The notes under the pieces: generated by a model
Database searches by the model: none
The model's input: only the letters and a program-made list of their open reading frames with translations
Told to the model about the DNA's origin: nothing
Part shown: piece after piece, positions 51,946 through 64,000 of the stretch
How the letters are laid out: each line of letters starts with the position of its first letter
Numbering within the stretch: the stretch's first letter is position 1
Translations under genes and position numbers: made by a program
Origin: Centropus unirufus
Taxonomy: Eukaryota; Chordata; Aves; Cuculiformes; Centropidae
Direction of reading: 5' to 3'
NCBI GenBank assembly: GCA_013397695.1
Contig: VYZI01000068.1
Span: forward strand, 3,082,719-3,146,718
Length of the DNA: 64,000 bases

Positions 51946-54900
51946 TCCAAAAATCCAAATGACAATAAATCTTGTAAAACCTTGGCTGACTGGCAATCTA
52001 GCAAATGCTAATTCCTTCGGATAATATAATAGGCAGTTTTAATAGATTTTTATGTATTTTATACAATACATTGTTATCACTGGCTAATGCTGGGCCCTTA
52101 CATTATAAGGAAGAAACTCTTATACTTACCACACCACACACATCAATAAACCACTTCACAATGCATGATAAATAATGATCATTTAGTAGTGCTTAGGTGC
52201 TATATGAGATCAAATCTCAACATCAATTTGCGCAAGGACTTGTTTAAGGCAAAGATGCAATATATTTGTATAACCATAGGAACAACAATATACACTAATT
52301 GGATTTAAATAGATTGCTTTTATGGAAAAACATTCCATTCACCTAGGCTTTCAATTGTCTTTGTACAGAGGACAATGGTTTGCACATATTAGCACTGATT
52401 CAGCTTAGTAAGTGTGTGTGGGAGAGCACACACCTATGGACACATTCACTGGAGTTCAGGCAGTATTTAGCAAAACACCTCACAGGTCTGGCTGAGAAAG
52501 ACCAAAATCAAATTTATTATCAATACTGTTGAAATCACTTAGGAAAAGGGTAACATGGGGACATTAAAAATGAGCTTTTTGGAATCTCAAATTTTTAAAG
52601 ACCTTCTTACAAACAAAAATGGTATTATCTAGAAACTAATACCAAACTACTACTTTCCCATGGATTCAGTTCTCAAGATTGCTCAGTAGCAAAACTGGTG
52701 CTCTGCTTTCTCTTTCAACCATGCGGATATTCTTAAATTTTATTATTATGAGAAAATTTAAGATAACACAAACACTTTAATAAAACATGTAGGACTAGGT
52801 TCTGGTTCCTGTTCTTTACAGATTAATTCCTTCCCCCTAATTTTCAACAGCAGTTTTTATTAGAACTACTATGGGAATTACTGTGTCCAGAAGACTTGAT
52901 GCTACCAAGCGTAACCAGAGAAATAGATGATGTTATATTTGACTCTCGATGTATTTCCCACATACACCACATTGATGAGTACCTCTTTGAGTAGAAAATG
53001 TATTATAAACCCCAGAATTTCTCACTTGCCACCACTAGAGTGGTGGCACAGAGCATTTAAACTAAGCTCTAGTCTTCTATGCAACAAAATTTATTAAAAA
53101 AGGAAAATTATGGTAGTTGTTGGCCATCTGTAATATATGAAATAATGATCACTATGAATGGACTGAGGCTCTCAGGAGATTTAAGTGGAGTTTGCTCACC
53201 TGCTTATCCATATCCAAAATATACTAAGTACCTAAAACACATACTAGGATTTTTTTAAGCATACATTGGCTCCCTATGGTGAGTTGTTTAGGAAACTAGA
53301 GATGACAATTAGGACCAAGAATGACATTCCTTTGGATGACGTTCCTTTATCAATCTTTAGGTACCAACTGTGTAAACTTCTGCATCTGAAGTAATTTTCT
53401 AGACCTTGTTTTAACCAAGTTGCTGTCTCATAGTACAAACCCCAAGCAACCACCTAAACCAGAACTGATAAACAGTGTCCTAGCAGTATTCGCTGCAGTG
53501 TAGACTTCTAAAGTTCGGTAAGATGAATCCAAACCCGTGCACCTAGTGGTTTAGGATATGCTGGAGATGAAGCAAAATCATAAAAATTCTCTTGAACTAC
53601 CAATTTTGTTAGATTTTATTACAAGCACAGAAGTCAATTAAACCAACCCTGATGACTGACAGGCATACAGAGTCTACATTAGTCAACCTGAACAGGGAAT
53701 TGGATATTGTGGGCTCTGTTCCCAGCTCTCTATATGCATCTGCACAAAATCAGACAAGTCATGTCATCTCTACCACTTGCCTACTTAGGCTTTAAGTTCT
53801 GTCAGAATGAACTCTCTATGCACACTATGTTGCCTGTCTTCTCAGAACTCTTCATACCTGTAGAATATTATTAAAGTAATGATTAAGACAGGCATCACAA
53901 AAGGGAAAAAGTAATAATTCCTAATAATTCCTCACTCCACCCCAGGGACTCTCAATTTTTATCTTCTTGTTTATGGCTTGCTGGCCACTCTATATTTGAC
54001 TCTAGTTCCTTGAGAGTCATTATACTGAATCTCCAAATAGAGTTGATATTATGTGTCGTGCAATGAGAAGAGACCAATTCTGTCATCTCCCTGAACTCCA
54101 TTTACAATCACAGCACCATTCTTACACATACAGATCATAATCAGATAACATGGCAACAAATATGTGAATAAAATCTATAATGTTTAATAATAATTTTGAT
54201 TCCTAATAAGTTCAGGAATACAGTCTACATTGTCTTAAAATCCTTTTCTAGGTGGAACACATTCTGTTTGGAAACTGCATTCCTGTCCAGTATCTGCACT
54301 GCATTCATGCTAACTGATTAACTGATACAGCACATGTTCCTATGGGGAACTTTAATGGAGATGAAGACATATTAAACTGATAAACAACTGCTATGATTAA
54401 TCATCTTATTGAGTGAGGCCAGAAGTTTCTTGTCACTTTTTATTCATAAAATGGCAGGGGTTAGAGGCTTCAGCTTAACATACGGTGCCCTTCCACTGTC
54501 TCATGGAAAAGATTTATCTGATCAAAATTTCACAGGTCAAATTTGTATTGAAATGCTAAAACAATAACAAATTTATTGTGGCTTCTCTGTGCAGATGTAT
54601 GCAACTGTGAACTCCTTTCCTTACTATCCTCTCTTGCTGAGAATGCATAGCAGGGCAAGAACCTGTCTTTGTTTTTCCAACACCTGGCATACACATGAAG
54701 ATAGAAAGCCTCACAAAATAGAACACTACAGCTGGATACCATCTTCTACTGAAATAAATGGAAAATCGGTTTTCATATGAATATGTTTATTAACTTGTGA
54801 AAATGCTGTAAATAAAATGCACTTTGATAGCTTTCTAATAAATACATTTTGAGAGGGCATCTTTTCATTGTGCAACTTAAAACAGTGAAAAAAGCTGAAT

Positions 54901-57900
54901 TAAAGTATCAAGTGTCATTCTGAGAAGCCACTAATGCCACTGCACTGTATTAAAATCATGCTCTCCTATAAAACTGCCTGTTGATGTGTTAGCATCTTGT
55001 ATTCTACAAAACTTGTGGAAACACCTATATGTGTATTTATAAAAGTGGCTTGCCAAACAAAAAAGTTTGTGTGAAGAGGAAGGAGAAGGCTAAGGGAAAG
55101 GAATAGTCTAGAAATAGAGACTTTTTCACAGACACAACTTACCCATGATTTGGACAGCCAAACTTAAAAAGACACATTAGAAGACACAAAAGCACGAGGA
55201 GGTCATTTAACAACTGTTAGCTAGAAAATGGTGATGTGAGACCACCACATAACTTTGTCCCATCTACTCCTGTAGTTTACTGTCCTTTCTGAAACAAGAT
55301 TTTTGTCTCAAGAAGATTATGTAGTTACATAGCCATTGGGGAATAAAACATGCCTTGCCTTTTCATTCCTTCTACTTTCATATTCTTCTTGTATACATCT
55401 CATCATCTTTATACTCCTTGCAAAGGACAGAGCTTGCCCAGAGTGTCACATTAAGCAAGCACAATTATTATCACTCCTCAGTAAAGACAAGACTTTGTAG
55501 ATTCTACATCAGCATGCAACAGGTTGAGAAAAATCCCAAAAAACCAGTACCATGTTCATTTTACCTGGCGCAAAACTGTCCTTCTTATATTCAATCTTCG
55601 CTAGAGTTTATGTCAGAAAGTTATGTAGATACAAAAAGAACATCTCTCTGCCGTTAAATTCAAAGCTTAACAGAATCACACAGAGCTTTCATCTCATCAG
55701 TGGATCAACAGAATAGAAATGTCAGTAGAAGGGATCACCCTCAGGTCAGCCTTACACTCCCAGATCCCAGCAGTTTCCAATACCAGAGTCCCTGTAAGAC
55801 ATCAGTCCCTGTGGTAGCTGCAAAATGTAACCCAATCAGTGCAGATCTCAGCAGAGACTATGAACCCCACCTCCACACTCAGCCCATGCTGACCTCCTTG
55901 GGGTGGCCACTATGACGGCACTTCTATCTCAATGGGAAGCTGAGATAACCATCAAGCAGTGAAATGCTGCAGACACATAGATCTTGCAGACATATCTCAT
56001 ATGTCAGAATACAGGAAGTTTCCTTAAAAATACAGGTCCCTGGAATCCACTAGTTTGGGTTTATTTTGTTTCTGTTTTTTTTGTAGCCTCAGAAGTTGGG
56101 TAAGTCCCTCTTGGACTTTTTTTTTCTTTGCACTTCATCAGAGTACAGCTGATTTCTATGATCTTGGCTACTAATTTCATGTGGCAAGCATCTACCTAAT
56201 CTATACGAGATTTAATAAAAATCTCTCTTTGAACTGTTTTCCCTAACTGGAAATATTAGGATTCTCAAATCAGCCTATGCGAAAGTAGTACCAATCCTGA
56301 GGAGGATTTCTTCATTCATCATTCAACTTTTGAATTGTTAAAGAGAGTTAGACCATTCAGTCTAACCAAACCTATTTCTCTTACTAACTCTTCATTTTCA
56401 CTACAGGATATAAAATTATAAAACATACTTTTTTAATGATAGTATAAAATATACACACCATAAATAAAAAATTAAAGGGAAGTCAGGATCAAAGCAAGAA
56501 TCATCTGGAAATCCCTGGGCCTGTAGGATGACTCCATCAGTCCCATGGGCTTGTACTCTTGGCTTTGGGAAAGTTTCACTTCAGCATATTTATTACAAAA
56601 TCTGTCAGCTGAGTACCTATAACCGTGTGAATAAAAATATGTGACCTTGCCAAAGACAATACAATATATGTCATATTCCTTCCTTTGGGATGCAAGAGAC
56701 ATTCTTCAGTCAGGTGGCTGAAGATGGGTTGTTGTTGGATAACAGCCTAGGGATGAACTATCAAACTAAATGAAAACACATCTTCTTGCAGAGGAATACA
56801 TGCAGCTCTTTTTTTTTTTTTTCCTAACTAGCTGAGAAAAGCACAAGCATCTGCTCTAGAGAAGCATTCAGTAAGATCCAATTTCCATATCCTAAACCAC
56901 TTTTTTCTTTAGGGTACATCTACATTTTGATCGGGCTTTAGTTTGACATGTAGTTTCACAATTTCTTTTCCCAGGTTTTTTTTTAAAAAAACTCACAGCC
57001 CTTAGAAATATGACCAGCTCTATTCATTCTTTACATACGTTCATTCCCTTTGTCATTGGGAATAGGTACACTTCAACCCAGTTACTCTTCAAATAGACAC
57101 TTGTCTCGCTAAATAACTGAAACTCCTACCTAACTCTTAACATCAAACCTGAATCTCTGTTACAAATAAGATTTCAAGTATCAGAAATATTGTGGGTGAT
57201 AGTTTGAGCGGGAAAGGAGATATATTAGACAGAGGAGAAGTGAGAAGGAAATTTTGCAGGAGGTGCTTCAACTGAAAACAAAGGCAGTAGTTACTTTTTG
57301 TTTAGATGAGATCCTGAAAATTAGAGGTGGGATTTCAAAGGCTAAAAAGGCATTCACCCAAGTGCAGTATCTTTCCTTGATTTAATGGACATGGGGTACA
57401 ATTATTCCATCCATCTGATATTGTTCTTCATTTGATTAAAAATAATTATCATGAAGAAATAAGTGCTAATTTCTTTGAATCTACTACCTCTTCACCTGTG
57501 CTGAGTCGGCCACCAATGGTGTTAATGCTTGCAGGACAGAAGCTGACAGCTACTGAATAGCTGTCAGACATTCATAATTTTCAGTCACTAGCAATGGGCT
57601 GATATCAGGTCTCACTGAAATTCAACATCTCTTTTATGATGTCCTTTCCCAAATAATATTTGATGCCAACAAAAAAAAAACCATCCAAGTGTTTTACAGA
57701 CTTTAAGAAGACATTAGAAAGATTAAACAGAGGCAGGATTACCTACTGCACTTGAAGCCAGACTTCAGCCCTCTCCCTGCTGGGAGGTCACACTACCTTT
57801 CTCTGCTTCTTTTCTTTGCCTTGTTCCCTGCTTCTCTCCTCTCTTTAGACTGAAAGCATTTTGAAGCAGACAATACCTCAAATGCATTTGCAAAAAAGCA

Positions 57901-58380
57901 GAAAGCAATCTTGCAGTGAGATTTCTGTCTTGTGGTACTGTTTTGAAACACTGTCAGATGTAAATAAAAGACTTAAAACATATTATACAAGAGAAGTGTG
58001 TGCTTAACACATATCTTCCTTGCTTGCATGTACTCTTTTAGGAAAAAAAACATTCTGTGTTTTTATGTAAAAATAGGATGTGTCTGCTTTCAGGGGCTAG
58101 GGAGACTACCAGGAAGATGTAAGCACATTAGGCATATACTTCAAAAAGCAAAAGAAAAAGGAAGAAGCAAGAATGGAAGAAAGGTGAACATCACCTATAG
58201 AAAGGCACACATTCTTCTTAACTGGGTCAAGAAATGGTGTAAAAGCAGGTGCAGCTTTTTTGTTTACTATAGATTTTTCAGCTCAAGAAAGGATGAGGAT
58301 GTATCCCATTCCCTTACAGACTGACACATATATCCTTGCCTTCAGTTAACCAAAGCACAGATTTGAACCTGCGTGGCACG

Positions 58381-58408
58381 GTGATACCAGTGTAGCCTCT
58401 GGTATCAC
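58381..58408. other. Perfect 10-bp inverted repeat with 8-nt loop
   Basis: Arms GTGATACCAG (58381-58390) and CTGGTATCAC (58399-58408) are exact reverse complements around the loop TGTAGCCT. It could fold as a hairpin in either transcript strand. No association with a known RNA family. Confidence 0.85.
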
Positions 58409-61025
58409 GAAGAGTCTTTTTCTGCAACCCTGCAGCACGCTTTCCACTTACAGCTCCACCCATTGCCCCACCCTGCCATGGCAGGGCGTCCCAGAGCCTG
58501 TGGGACAGTACTTTTTCTCTTGATATTCCCATGCTGTTGCTCCCATGGCTTTGTACCTGCAAAGCCTGACAATGTTGTTATGGCAGGTTCTGTATGGGGC
58601 TTTCAGGCTTGCCAATGATGCTGACTTTACAGGTGATGGAGGGAGAAAGGCATCTCCAAAGAGTGCAAGTTATTTAAGAGCCTTGGGAATGTCATTAAGA
58701 GCCTTCTGGCCCCAGTACCAGCTGAGAAGATGAGGGAAATGGTTCTCTGGAACAGTGGATGGGGGCTTTTCAAGCAGAGAGGAAGATCAGAGTCCTTTGC
58801 CTGCTCCTGCACACAGTCAGGGACCATCACAACAAGGTAAGACTGAAACAGAAAGCTCTGCTTATTACAAGTGAGGACATTCAAACAGAATTTTCTCTAA
58901 AAATAATTTGTTGAAATTACTGAATTTATCTTCAAAGCACAAGTTTTGGTAAAATGGTATTGATCCAAACTGTGAAAATGCGAAACAGACATTAAAGAAA
59001 ACCAACAAACTGACCAGCCCCCAGAATAACCCCTTTGATTTGTGTAAGCAACTTCACAAGCTACTGGGACAAATCTGGAAATATTAATCATACTATACCA
59101 CTACTGCTCAGCACAAGTTAGTCAGGAACTTTATTGCATTTATAAATGTTTAGTTCATGTCAAAGTTTGGCTTAATTCACTTACCACTTGAAATTCTGTG
59201 TCAAAAAGGGGGAAATATTTATGGAGGGTGATATTTAAGTCCCTAAACTAAAGCCGACTGTCTGCATCTTCTAGCCCCATCTACACATCCATTTCTCTAA
59301 CAATGGGGAAATGACCCAAAGCCTGTATCTTCATGAACTTTTCAAATTATTAATCCCAACCATTTATCCTGTGCTGCATAATAAGGTTGAATACCTACAT
59401 TAAAGACTATACCATACTATCGAAGCGTACAGGAATCAAGCAAACATAACTCAGACCCTTGTAAAACTTAAGTGCAGGAAATTATGATTTACTCACATTT
59501 CTGCATCTTTAAGTGAAAAAAGTACTATTTCTCTGAAGACCAAAATGAACAAGGTATCATAGTCAATATGGCAAAAACGTTAGTTCCATGGCAGAAACAT
59601 TTGTTATGTATGGCAGGATAGTCATTCCACATAGAAATGAAAATACATAGTTCAGTGTCCATTACTTATCCAAATGAATATTCATTAGGGGAAAAAAAAA
59701 CAAACCCAAAACGGAATGCACCCATAATATTCACACACCAAACAGGGCCTCCCTTGCTAAAGTTTAAGTCTGTTTCACCTAGCTACAAAGTAAGCCACTT
59801 AATATATATTCAAGAAAGAGCTACTCTGGGCTTGTTCCTCACAGTTGAAACTTACTCCCATGACCTCTTTTCAGGTTTCTGTTTCAGCTGTTCTCAGGAT
59901 GCTGGGGAGAAATATTGCCTCCCAGCCCTGCTACCCACTTCTATGCCTCTGGCTCTCATTCTGTCTCTACCACTATCCTCCTTCTCTGAGCAAGGATGCT
60001 TTTTTCCCAACTTAGTCTTCTTGTGAAGAATATGGTTCCAGATGGTCCGTGCCTCCCCTCTTTAAAACCAGCTAGGACCTGGTTGGGCCATTTTGATTAC
60101 CATTTCCCCACGAAGACGTTATGGTGCTGGATGGAGGTCCCAGCTTAACGTTCACTTCCTAAATGAAGAAGACTTACGGCACAAAGAGTAAGGTGGCTTT
60201 CAGACAGTTCTAATGTTTGCTTTCACAAAATCCACACTCACAAGCAACGCAGCAAATGCTGGACTGAACCTACTCAACTGGCTGACACCAAGTACTTTCA
60301 GGCACCAGTACTGGCGAATTGTCTAAGGTTCTGGTTTTGTCTGTTTATTTGTTTGCCTTGGGAAAAAGCTGCAGGGGGGAACTACTCATAGACGAATAAG
60401 TATGGAGGAGCTGCAAAAGCAGCCAAAGCAAGGCCCTTCAGACAAAACTTTTTAAAGCTTTTTGCTGTGTCTTCTCCAGTGTGTACCACTCCCTTGTCAG
60501 GAAAGCTCTGACATTTCTTTCTCAGCTATTTTTGCACCTCACATTCACATCTGTAATTGCAACCTTTCTGTGCCCTGCTCCCCCCTTCCTCAACATCTTC
60601 ATTGCCTGTAACCTACCCTTTCCTTACTCCGTCAGAAATGAAATACGAAAAAGAGATTGTGAAATTAACCTTTTACAGACACGTATCCTATGCTGCATAA
60701 CTTGGATTCCTTTCTGTATTGTGCTTATTCAGTTCCTAGTATAAATAATACCTCTTTTTGTCAGTCTTTAGGTATTACCAGGGAAATCATGCATGGAAAA
60801 TAAATTGAATCATGGTGATGTCAGAGTATGATTTATAAAGCACTGGAAGATTATTCTGTATTGGGAAGATGCTTTACCTCAAGCAACTGAGAAAATAAAT
60901 GCTTTTACTATCTACTGTTTCATACATACGATGTTTTTCAATGGAAATGTGGAATTTTAAACACATTCACAATTTATTGAAACAGATTGTTTGCTGCATT
61001 AAGTAAAAATTCTTGCATGCTTTAC

Positions 61026-61142
61026 CTGAGCTGGTAGAAGCAGGGGACTTGCTGCGTCGGGATGGACCTGGGCTCTTGGTGGTGCTCCTACGTGAAGTCG
61101 AAGCTATTTTGGTATAGGATGTGGATTTCACCACCCGACATT
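61026..61142 (-). CDS. DCLK1: DCLK1 exon: start of Ser/Pro linker after the doublecortin domains
   Basis: This 117-nt exon supplies the last two bases of a Glu codon, 38 codons and one base of the next (Val) codon. The peptide begins CRVVKSTSYTKIAS and ends RRSKSPASTSS. The acceptor is a T-rich tract ending in ttttag and the donor is tcag/gtaaag. It is basic and serine-rich, with two SP motifs (KSPGP, KSPAS), and matches the DCLK1 region just after the second doublecortin domain. In this family the linker is a proline-directed phosphorylation target and contains the calpain-sensitive stretch that can separate the kinase from the microtubule-binding half; that role is family knowledge, not visible here. 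It belongs to the long and DCL isoforms and is skipped by transcripts that start at the internal first exon near 51.5 kb. Confidence 0.96.
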
Positions 61143-64000
61143 CTAAAAGACAAAGAAACTTCATAAGTTAGCAATTAAGAAAACCAGATAGATTCTGTAA
61201 CAGAAAAAGCATTGAAAAGGAAAAACATTTAGCCCACACTGCTTTCCATTCATCTTGAGGAGTTCTATGGGAGAATATAAAATCTACATAAATGGCTCCA
61301 TTAAAATCCAAGTACTGTATGTACCACATCCCAGAGAAAGAACTGCTACAATAATGCAGACTTTCAGATACCATGGTTACTGCAGGTACTTAGGACAGCC
61401 TCATTTAACAGTGCTGAGACTATATATAAAATGTCTTTGCTTTTGAAGATTTAAATAAAAGCAATGCAGTAGTATTTTTGTAAAAGATGCACATGCAATG
61501 TAAGCATTTTTTGTCAGCATAGGCATCCTCCTCTAGAAGGACCAGAAGGCTCCTTTAATATACCAAAATGTTAAGACTGTACAAGATGACGCAGGTGTCT
61601 GTCACTCATGGAAGGTTTGTGAAGCGGGTTTGTTGTTCCTGCTTAATCCTCTGATGAGCAACAGCCCACATTGTATAGCACACGCAATTCATTACAGGTT
61701 GGGGGAAATGGCACTACTTGCTCATGAGACATCGGTAAAATCAATGAAGAGGCGAAATTACACTCCCACTTGAGAACACTGCAAGATGTTCAGGTTAGAG
61801 TTCATACACACCCACATATCTCTGCAGGCATTCTTGCATTATGTCTGCAAAATGGCTCTTGGCCTGAGGATGAAAGAACTTAGTGTGCATAACACTGATG
61901 TATTGCACTCATAATGGATATTAAATTAATCACCAGACATACAGTCAGGGAAAAAAAAAGGATTTCTACTTTTGCGCCAATATACAATTAGAAGTCTGCA
62001 GCAATGTTTATTCTTTCTTCACCTGACGATGTCAGTATACTTCACTATAAATATTCAGTTCTGTATCAGAACTGTTCCTCATTTTCTTCCCATGGTTAAG
62101 GTTCCTCAGCATAGGTTAAGAGAAATAAACAAGAATTTTTCCTCCCTGTTCGGAGAATACAGTGTACAAGCCTGCACATTATTTAATCTTCACAGGTAAT
62201 CAGTGGAGCCTATAACATAGTTTAAAAATATTAGAGAACAAAGAAATAAAATTGAGCATAACTAATTAACATAAACATATCAACTAGAGAATGATGTCAT
62301 GAAGGGTATTTCTCTTGGCTGCTCTGTTTGTCTTTCATCAAGCTATTGAAGTAAGCAAGAACTGACGAATTACTGAGGGAACATCCAGCACAGCTGAAAG
62401 TAGAGGGAAACAGAGAAATACCCTGGTTTTCCCCAAGAAGCTTTTGTTCCCAAACACTCCCACTTTCTTAATGCCCAATAGCAGCTAATTTCTTTCTGTT
62501 GACATTTTATGTGATTCACTGATGACTATTCTCTTTTTATATCGGACGATGAGTTGGAAAAGGAAGAAAACATTTACTCTGTTGTAAGAGGAAATCATCA
62601 GTTGAAAACTGGAGGAATCAGATGAAAGCTTTCAATTAGATTTTCCTAGCTAACTACAGCAGAAACCGTACACTGATGTATTGGTGTAAATTACTGCTCT
62701 AGAAACTGTCTATACATGTCAAATGCAAACAGGATCTTTACCTTCCCTGAAAAAAGATTTAAAATGCCTAAATACCTAACAGACAACCTCTTTGATGATG
62801 TAAAACTAAGACAGGGTCCTTACATGGGCCCCATTCACAGCAATCATCTGGGAACTAAATTGAATATTCCATTGGTAAATAAACAGAAAGACTAAAGCTG
62901 AATGACCCAGTCAAGCTAAAATTATTAGACTATTAATTTACTTAGCAGAAAAACTTAAAAGTCCTTAAATAAAACAGCCAGCTCCTTTCTGTAATACACT
63001 TTATTATTTAAGAAGCTTTCCCCTCTTTCCCGCGTGTAAAGAAAACAAGAGTATTTCAGACATGGCCTGCATGTGCTGAGTAGAGGGGTCTAATTACTAT
63101 CCTGTCTCTACTGGCTCTGCTTCTCTTTATACAGCCCTGGATGCTGTTAGCACTTGATGTCAGGGCAACTCTCCTCTTTAGTCTGTGCCACAGAAATTTT
63201 GTCTCTTTCCTTATTTTACTATTTGTACAAACACTTTTAAGCTCACTTATGAATTTCTTTGGTACAATTTTCTTTTTCCTCTCAAGAAAAATTTGGAGGT
63301 CATGAAGTTTTAAAAGGTCATACTTCAAATGAGCATATATTATTTCCAATTGAATACCACTGTGAATCCTAATGTATATTTGGCCAAGTACCACATTTCT
63401 CACGGATTTACGAGCTTACTCATAAATGACATGGGCTACAGCATAGCCTGCAGAGAAGCATACAGGCAAGCCTTCAGTGCTGCACACATCAGGGACAATT
63501 GATTTATGCCTTCAAAGACTGTGACAATACCAGCTAGAGAGTCTAAAAGGATTTTCAGTCATACGCAGAATGTAACTGTGCTGCTTGTTGCTTAATAGAT
63601 CTCAGCTCCTATGAACAGTTTAAGTGTGCAATTCTGTCATCAAATTTACTTTGGAAAATTAAACTCTATACCAGGCAACGATCTCACTCAATAACAACAC
63701 AACCACTACTTGTCTCCTCTAAGACATTAACATAACCTGCCTGTTGCTGCAGGAAAACCATACATGGATAAAGAGGAAGGGAAAACAAAACAAAAATGCC
63801 CTTTTTTTATCCATATTTTCTACACAGTATGTATACTGTTAAGGAAATAAATAAATATCTTCAACTCATCAACATCATTGTGATAACTATACAACAGGTC
63901 TTGGTAAACCATGAAATAGGAAAGCATTTTTTCCCATGATTTTCTTTTATGTCAGAACTGTACCAGAAACAGCTCTGAACTGCCGAGAGAAGGGCATTAT
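61143..64000 (-). other. DCLK1 intron (incomplete), 5'-most in the window
   Basis: The exon encoding the end of the second doublecortin domain (about GPEKFRYQDDF in the family) was searched for on the minus strand and not found. The region is AT-rich with no recognised element. Confidence 0.75.

Larger units (their letters stand above)
50630..61025 (-). other. DCLK1 intron containing the internal promoter, 10.4 kb
   Basis: For long transcripts this is one intron; for short transcripts the part below about 51850 is transcribed from the internal promoter. Besides that promoter and first exon I see a 10-bp perfect hairpin at 58381-58408 and homopolymer T runs near 56811. No other exon was recognised. 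Confidence 0.75.
1..64000 (-). other. DCLK1: DCLK1 gene body, 5' and 3' truncated by the window
   Basis: Twelve constitutive exons plus an alternative first and an alternative last exon were read on the minus strand. All have GT donors and AG acceptors, and the phases agree across every junction. The joined long-isoform segment is 1,235 nt with an open frame of 411 codons. The match is to DCLK1 rather than DCLK2 or DCX: the kinase reads [20 protein letters not shown] and [19 protein letters not shown], and the tail reads DDGLPENEHQLSVAG, which fit the DCLK1 sequence as I know it. The family protein has two N-terminal doublecortin domains that bind microtubules, a Ser/Pro linker, and a CaMK-like Ser/Thr kinase. 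The doublecortin exons would lie beyond the right edge and the final C-terminal exon(s) beyond the left edge. Confidence 0.97.

Noticed and set aside
61143..64000. Doublecortin-domain exon upstream of ECRVVKS
   Set aside because: No match to the expected FRYQDDF region on the minus strand; presumably right of the window.
1..64000. CRISPR arrays, operons, phage or plasmid features, novel bacterial-type systems
   Set aside because: The window is a spliced vertebrate gene with long introns. No regularly spaced repeats, Shine-Dalgarno-linked gene runs or integrase genes are present.

Overview
The window is vertebrate nuclear DNA, most likely from a bird or another sauropsid. It is AT-rich and poor in dispersed repeats. 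The one repeat tail I recognise is CR1-like, and there are no Alu, B1 or L1-type repeats. There are two assembly gaps: one N at 13582 and 70 N at 21317-21386. I see no prokaryotic features.

The whole window lies inside one large gene on the minus strand: DCLK1 (doublecortin-like kinase 1), a neuronal microtubule-associated protein kinase. I placed 14 coding exon segments by reading the reverse complement and checking every GT/AG boundary and phase. Twelve belong to the long isoform. From 5' to 3' on the minus strand they are 61026-61142, 50535-50629, 33287-33371, 31819-31927, 27156-27213, 26310-26429, 20352-20498, 15471-15604, 14707-14784, 13981-14077, 11964-12044 and 4786-4899. They join into 1,235 nt, or 411 complete codons, with no stop or frameshift. 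They encode the Ser/Pro-rich linker after the doublecortin domains, the whole kinase domain (glycine loop, ATP lysine, HRD, DFG, APE) and the start of the C-terminal tail. The doublecortin-domain exons lie beyond 64000 and the last tail exon(s) beyond position 1.

Two further segments produce the short isoforms. An alternative first exon (51545-51563, reading MLELIE) is the start of the CARP/CPG16-type short products. An alternative terminal exon (44745-44801) ends the kinase-less DCL and CARP forms. First exon, linker exon and terminal exon together give a complete 56-residue CARP-like peptide inside the window. Sequence upstream of the first exon holds a TATA-like box, a perfect AP-1 site and a CRE-like site, which would suit an activity-regulated internal promoter. 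A long 3'UTR probably runs from 44744 down to about 40 kb.

The rest is intron: microsatellites (notably a GAAA tract), one CR1-like tail, small tandem repeats and a 10-bp hairpin. I found no previously undescribed multi-gene system. The best leads are the internal promoter architecture, a possible antisense exon at 19446-19582 and a possible cryptic terminal exon at 827-919.
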